Of a stretch of 8,900 nt of DNA, positions 8,886 to 8,900 are shown piece by piece. The translations under genes were made by a program, and so were the position numbers. The DNA is from Verrucomicrobia bacterium 12-59-8 (lineage in GTDB: Bacteria > Verrucomicrobiota > Verrucomicrobiae > Verrucomicrobiales > Verrucomicrobiaceae): positions 1-8,900 of the forward strand of contig NCCR01000222.1 of assembly GCA_002279765.1 (NCBI GenBank), in the 5' to 3' direction. The notes under the pieces are model-generated. The model was not told the DNA's origin, searched no databases, and worked only from the letters and a program-made list of their open reading frames with translations. Positions within the stretch are counted from its first letter, which is position 1. Each line of letters begins with the position of its first letter.

Positions 8886-8900
8886 ACGTGGAGGCAGGGC
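8886..8900 (+). other. Partial spacer at right window edge
   Basis: The first 15 bases of a spacer after repeat 117. The following repeat is outside the window. It shows that the array continues to the right. Confidence 0.85.

Larger units (their letters stand above)
1..8900 (+). CRISPR. Interior of a giant CRISPR array, at least 117 repeats
   Basis: A 36-bp direct repeat occurs 117 times with a mean period of about 73.4 bp, leaving aside one oversize interval. Ordinary spacers are 35-41 bp, mostly 36-39, and I saw no two alike. Repeats are identical except for one base in one copy. The array would be transcribed as a long precursor and cut within each repeat to give guide RNAs for a Cas effector. 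Both window edges lie within spacers, so leader, terminal repeat and cas genes are outside. The + strand is chosen because the repeat ends in GTTGAAGC, similar to the ATTGAAAC-type 3' end that becomes the 5' handle of crRNAs in many class 1 systems. The 36-bp length, GC-rich stem and TTGAAGC end fit a type I system, perhaps subtype I-G (formerly I-U), but this is a weak inference. The array itself is certain; strand is likely; subtype is open. Confidence 0.99.

Noticed and set aside
26..8887. Dozens of open frames of 60-260 codons on both strands, with recurring peptides such as FRTLTSAAPLK, LPHSHECGPVEA, FNGAALVRVRK and LQRGRTRESAEG
   Set aside because: The recurring peptides are translations of the 36-bp repeat, whose length is a multiple of three and which lacks stops in most frames. 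The stretches between them are spacers. They are not a repeat-protein family.

Overview
The whole window is the interior of one very long CRISPR array. I count 117 copies of a 36-bp direct repeat, the first at 14-49 and the last at 8850-8885. They are separated by 115 ordinary spacers of 35-41 bp and one abnormal 355-bp interval. Both window edges fall inside spacers, so the array continues in both directions. No leader, terminal repeat, cas gene or any complete protein-coding gene lies in the window. The organism cannot be named. The repeat and most spacers are G+C-rich, which fits a bacterium, or less surely an archaeon, of moderate to high G+C content with an active adaptive immune system.

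Layout: 1-13 is the end of a spacer. 14-6723 holds repeats 1-92. 6724-7078 is the oversize interval. 7079-8885 holds repeats 93-117. 8886-8900 is the start of another spacer. Every repeat is identical except number 53 (3827-3862), which carries one C-to-A change in its stem. The repeat has a perfect 8-bp stem with a 4-nt loop and ends in GTTGAAGC. This resembles the ATTGAAAC-like 3' end of many processed repeats, so the array is probably transcribed on the + strand. The subtype cannot be fixed without cas genes.

The exceptional element is 6724-7078, which sits exactly between two perfect repeats and is about ten times the length of a normal spacer. Its full length is one open frame encoding an internal piece of a DnaB-type replicative helicase: the linker region, the start of the RecA-like ATPase domain, the Walker A motif ARPKMGKT and the H1a-like LSMEM motif. 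The helicase similarity fills the interval end to end and leaves no room for a normal spacer on either side. The frame also reads into the downstream repeat as F-R-T, matching the (I/L)RTG that follows at this point in known DnaB proteins. This raises the possibility that the fragment joined the array through short sequence identity with the repeat rather than by ordinary Cas1-Cas2 acquisition.

If the array is transcribed and processed at each repeat, it would yield 115 ordinary crRNAs of about 71-77 nt before trimming and one RNA of about 391 nt containing a helicase gene fragment.
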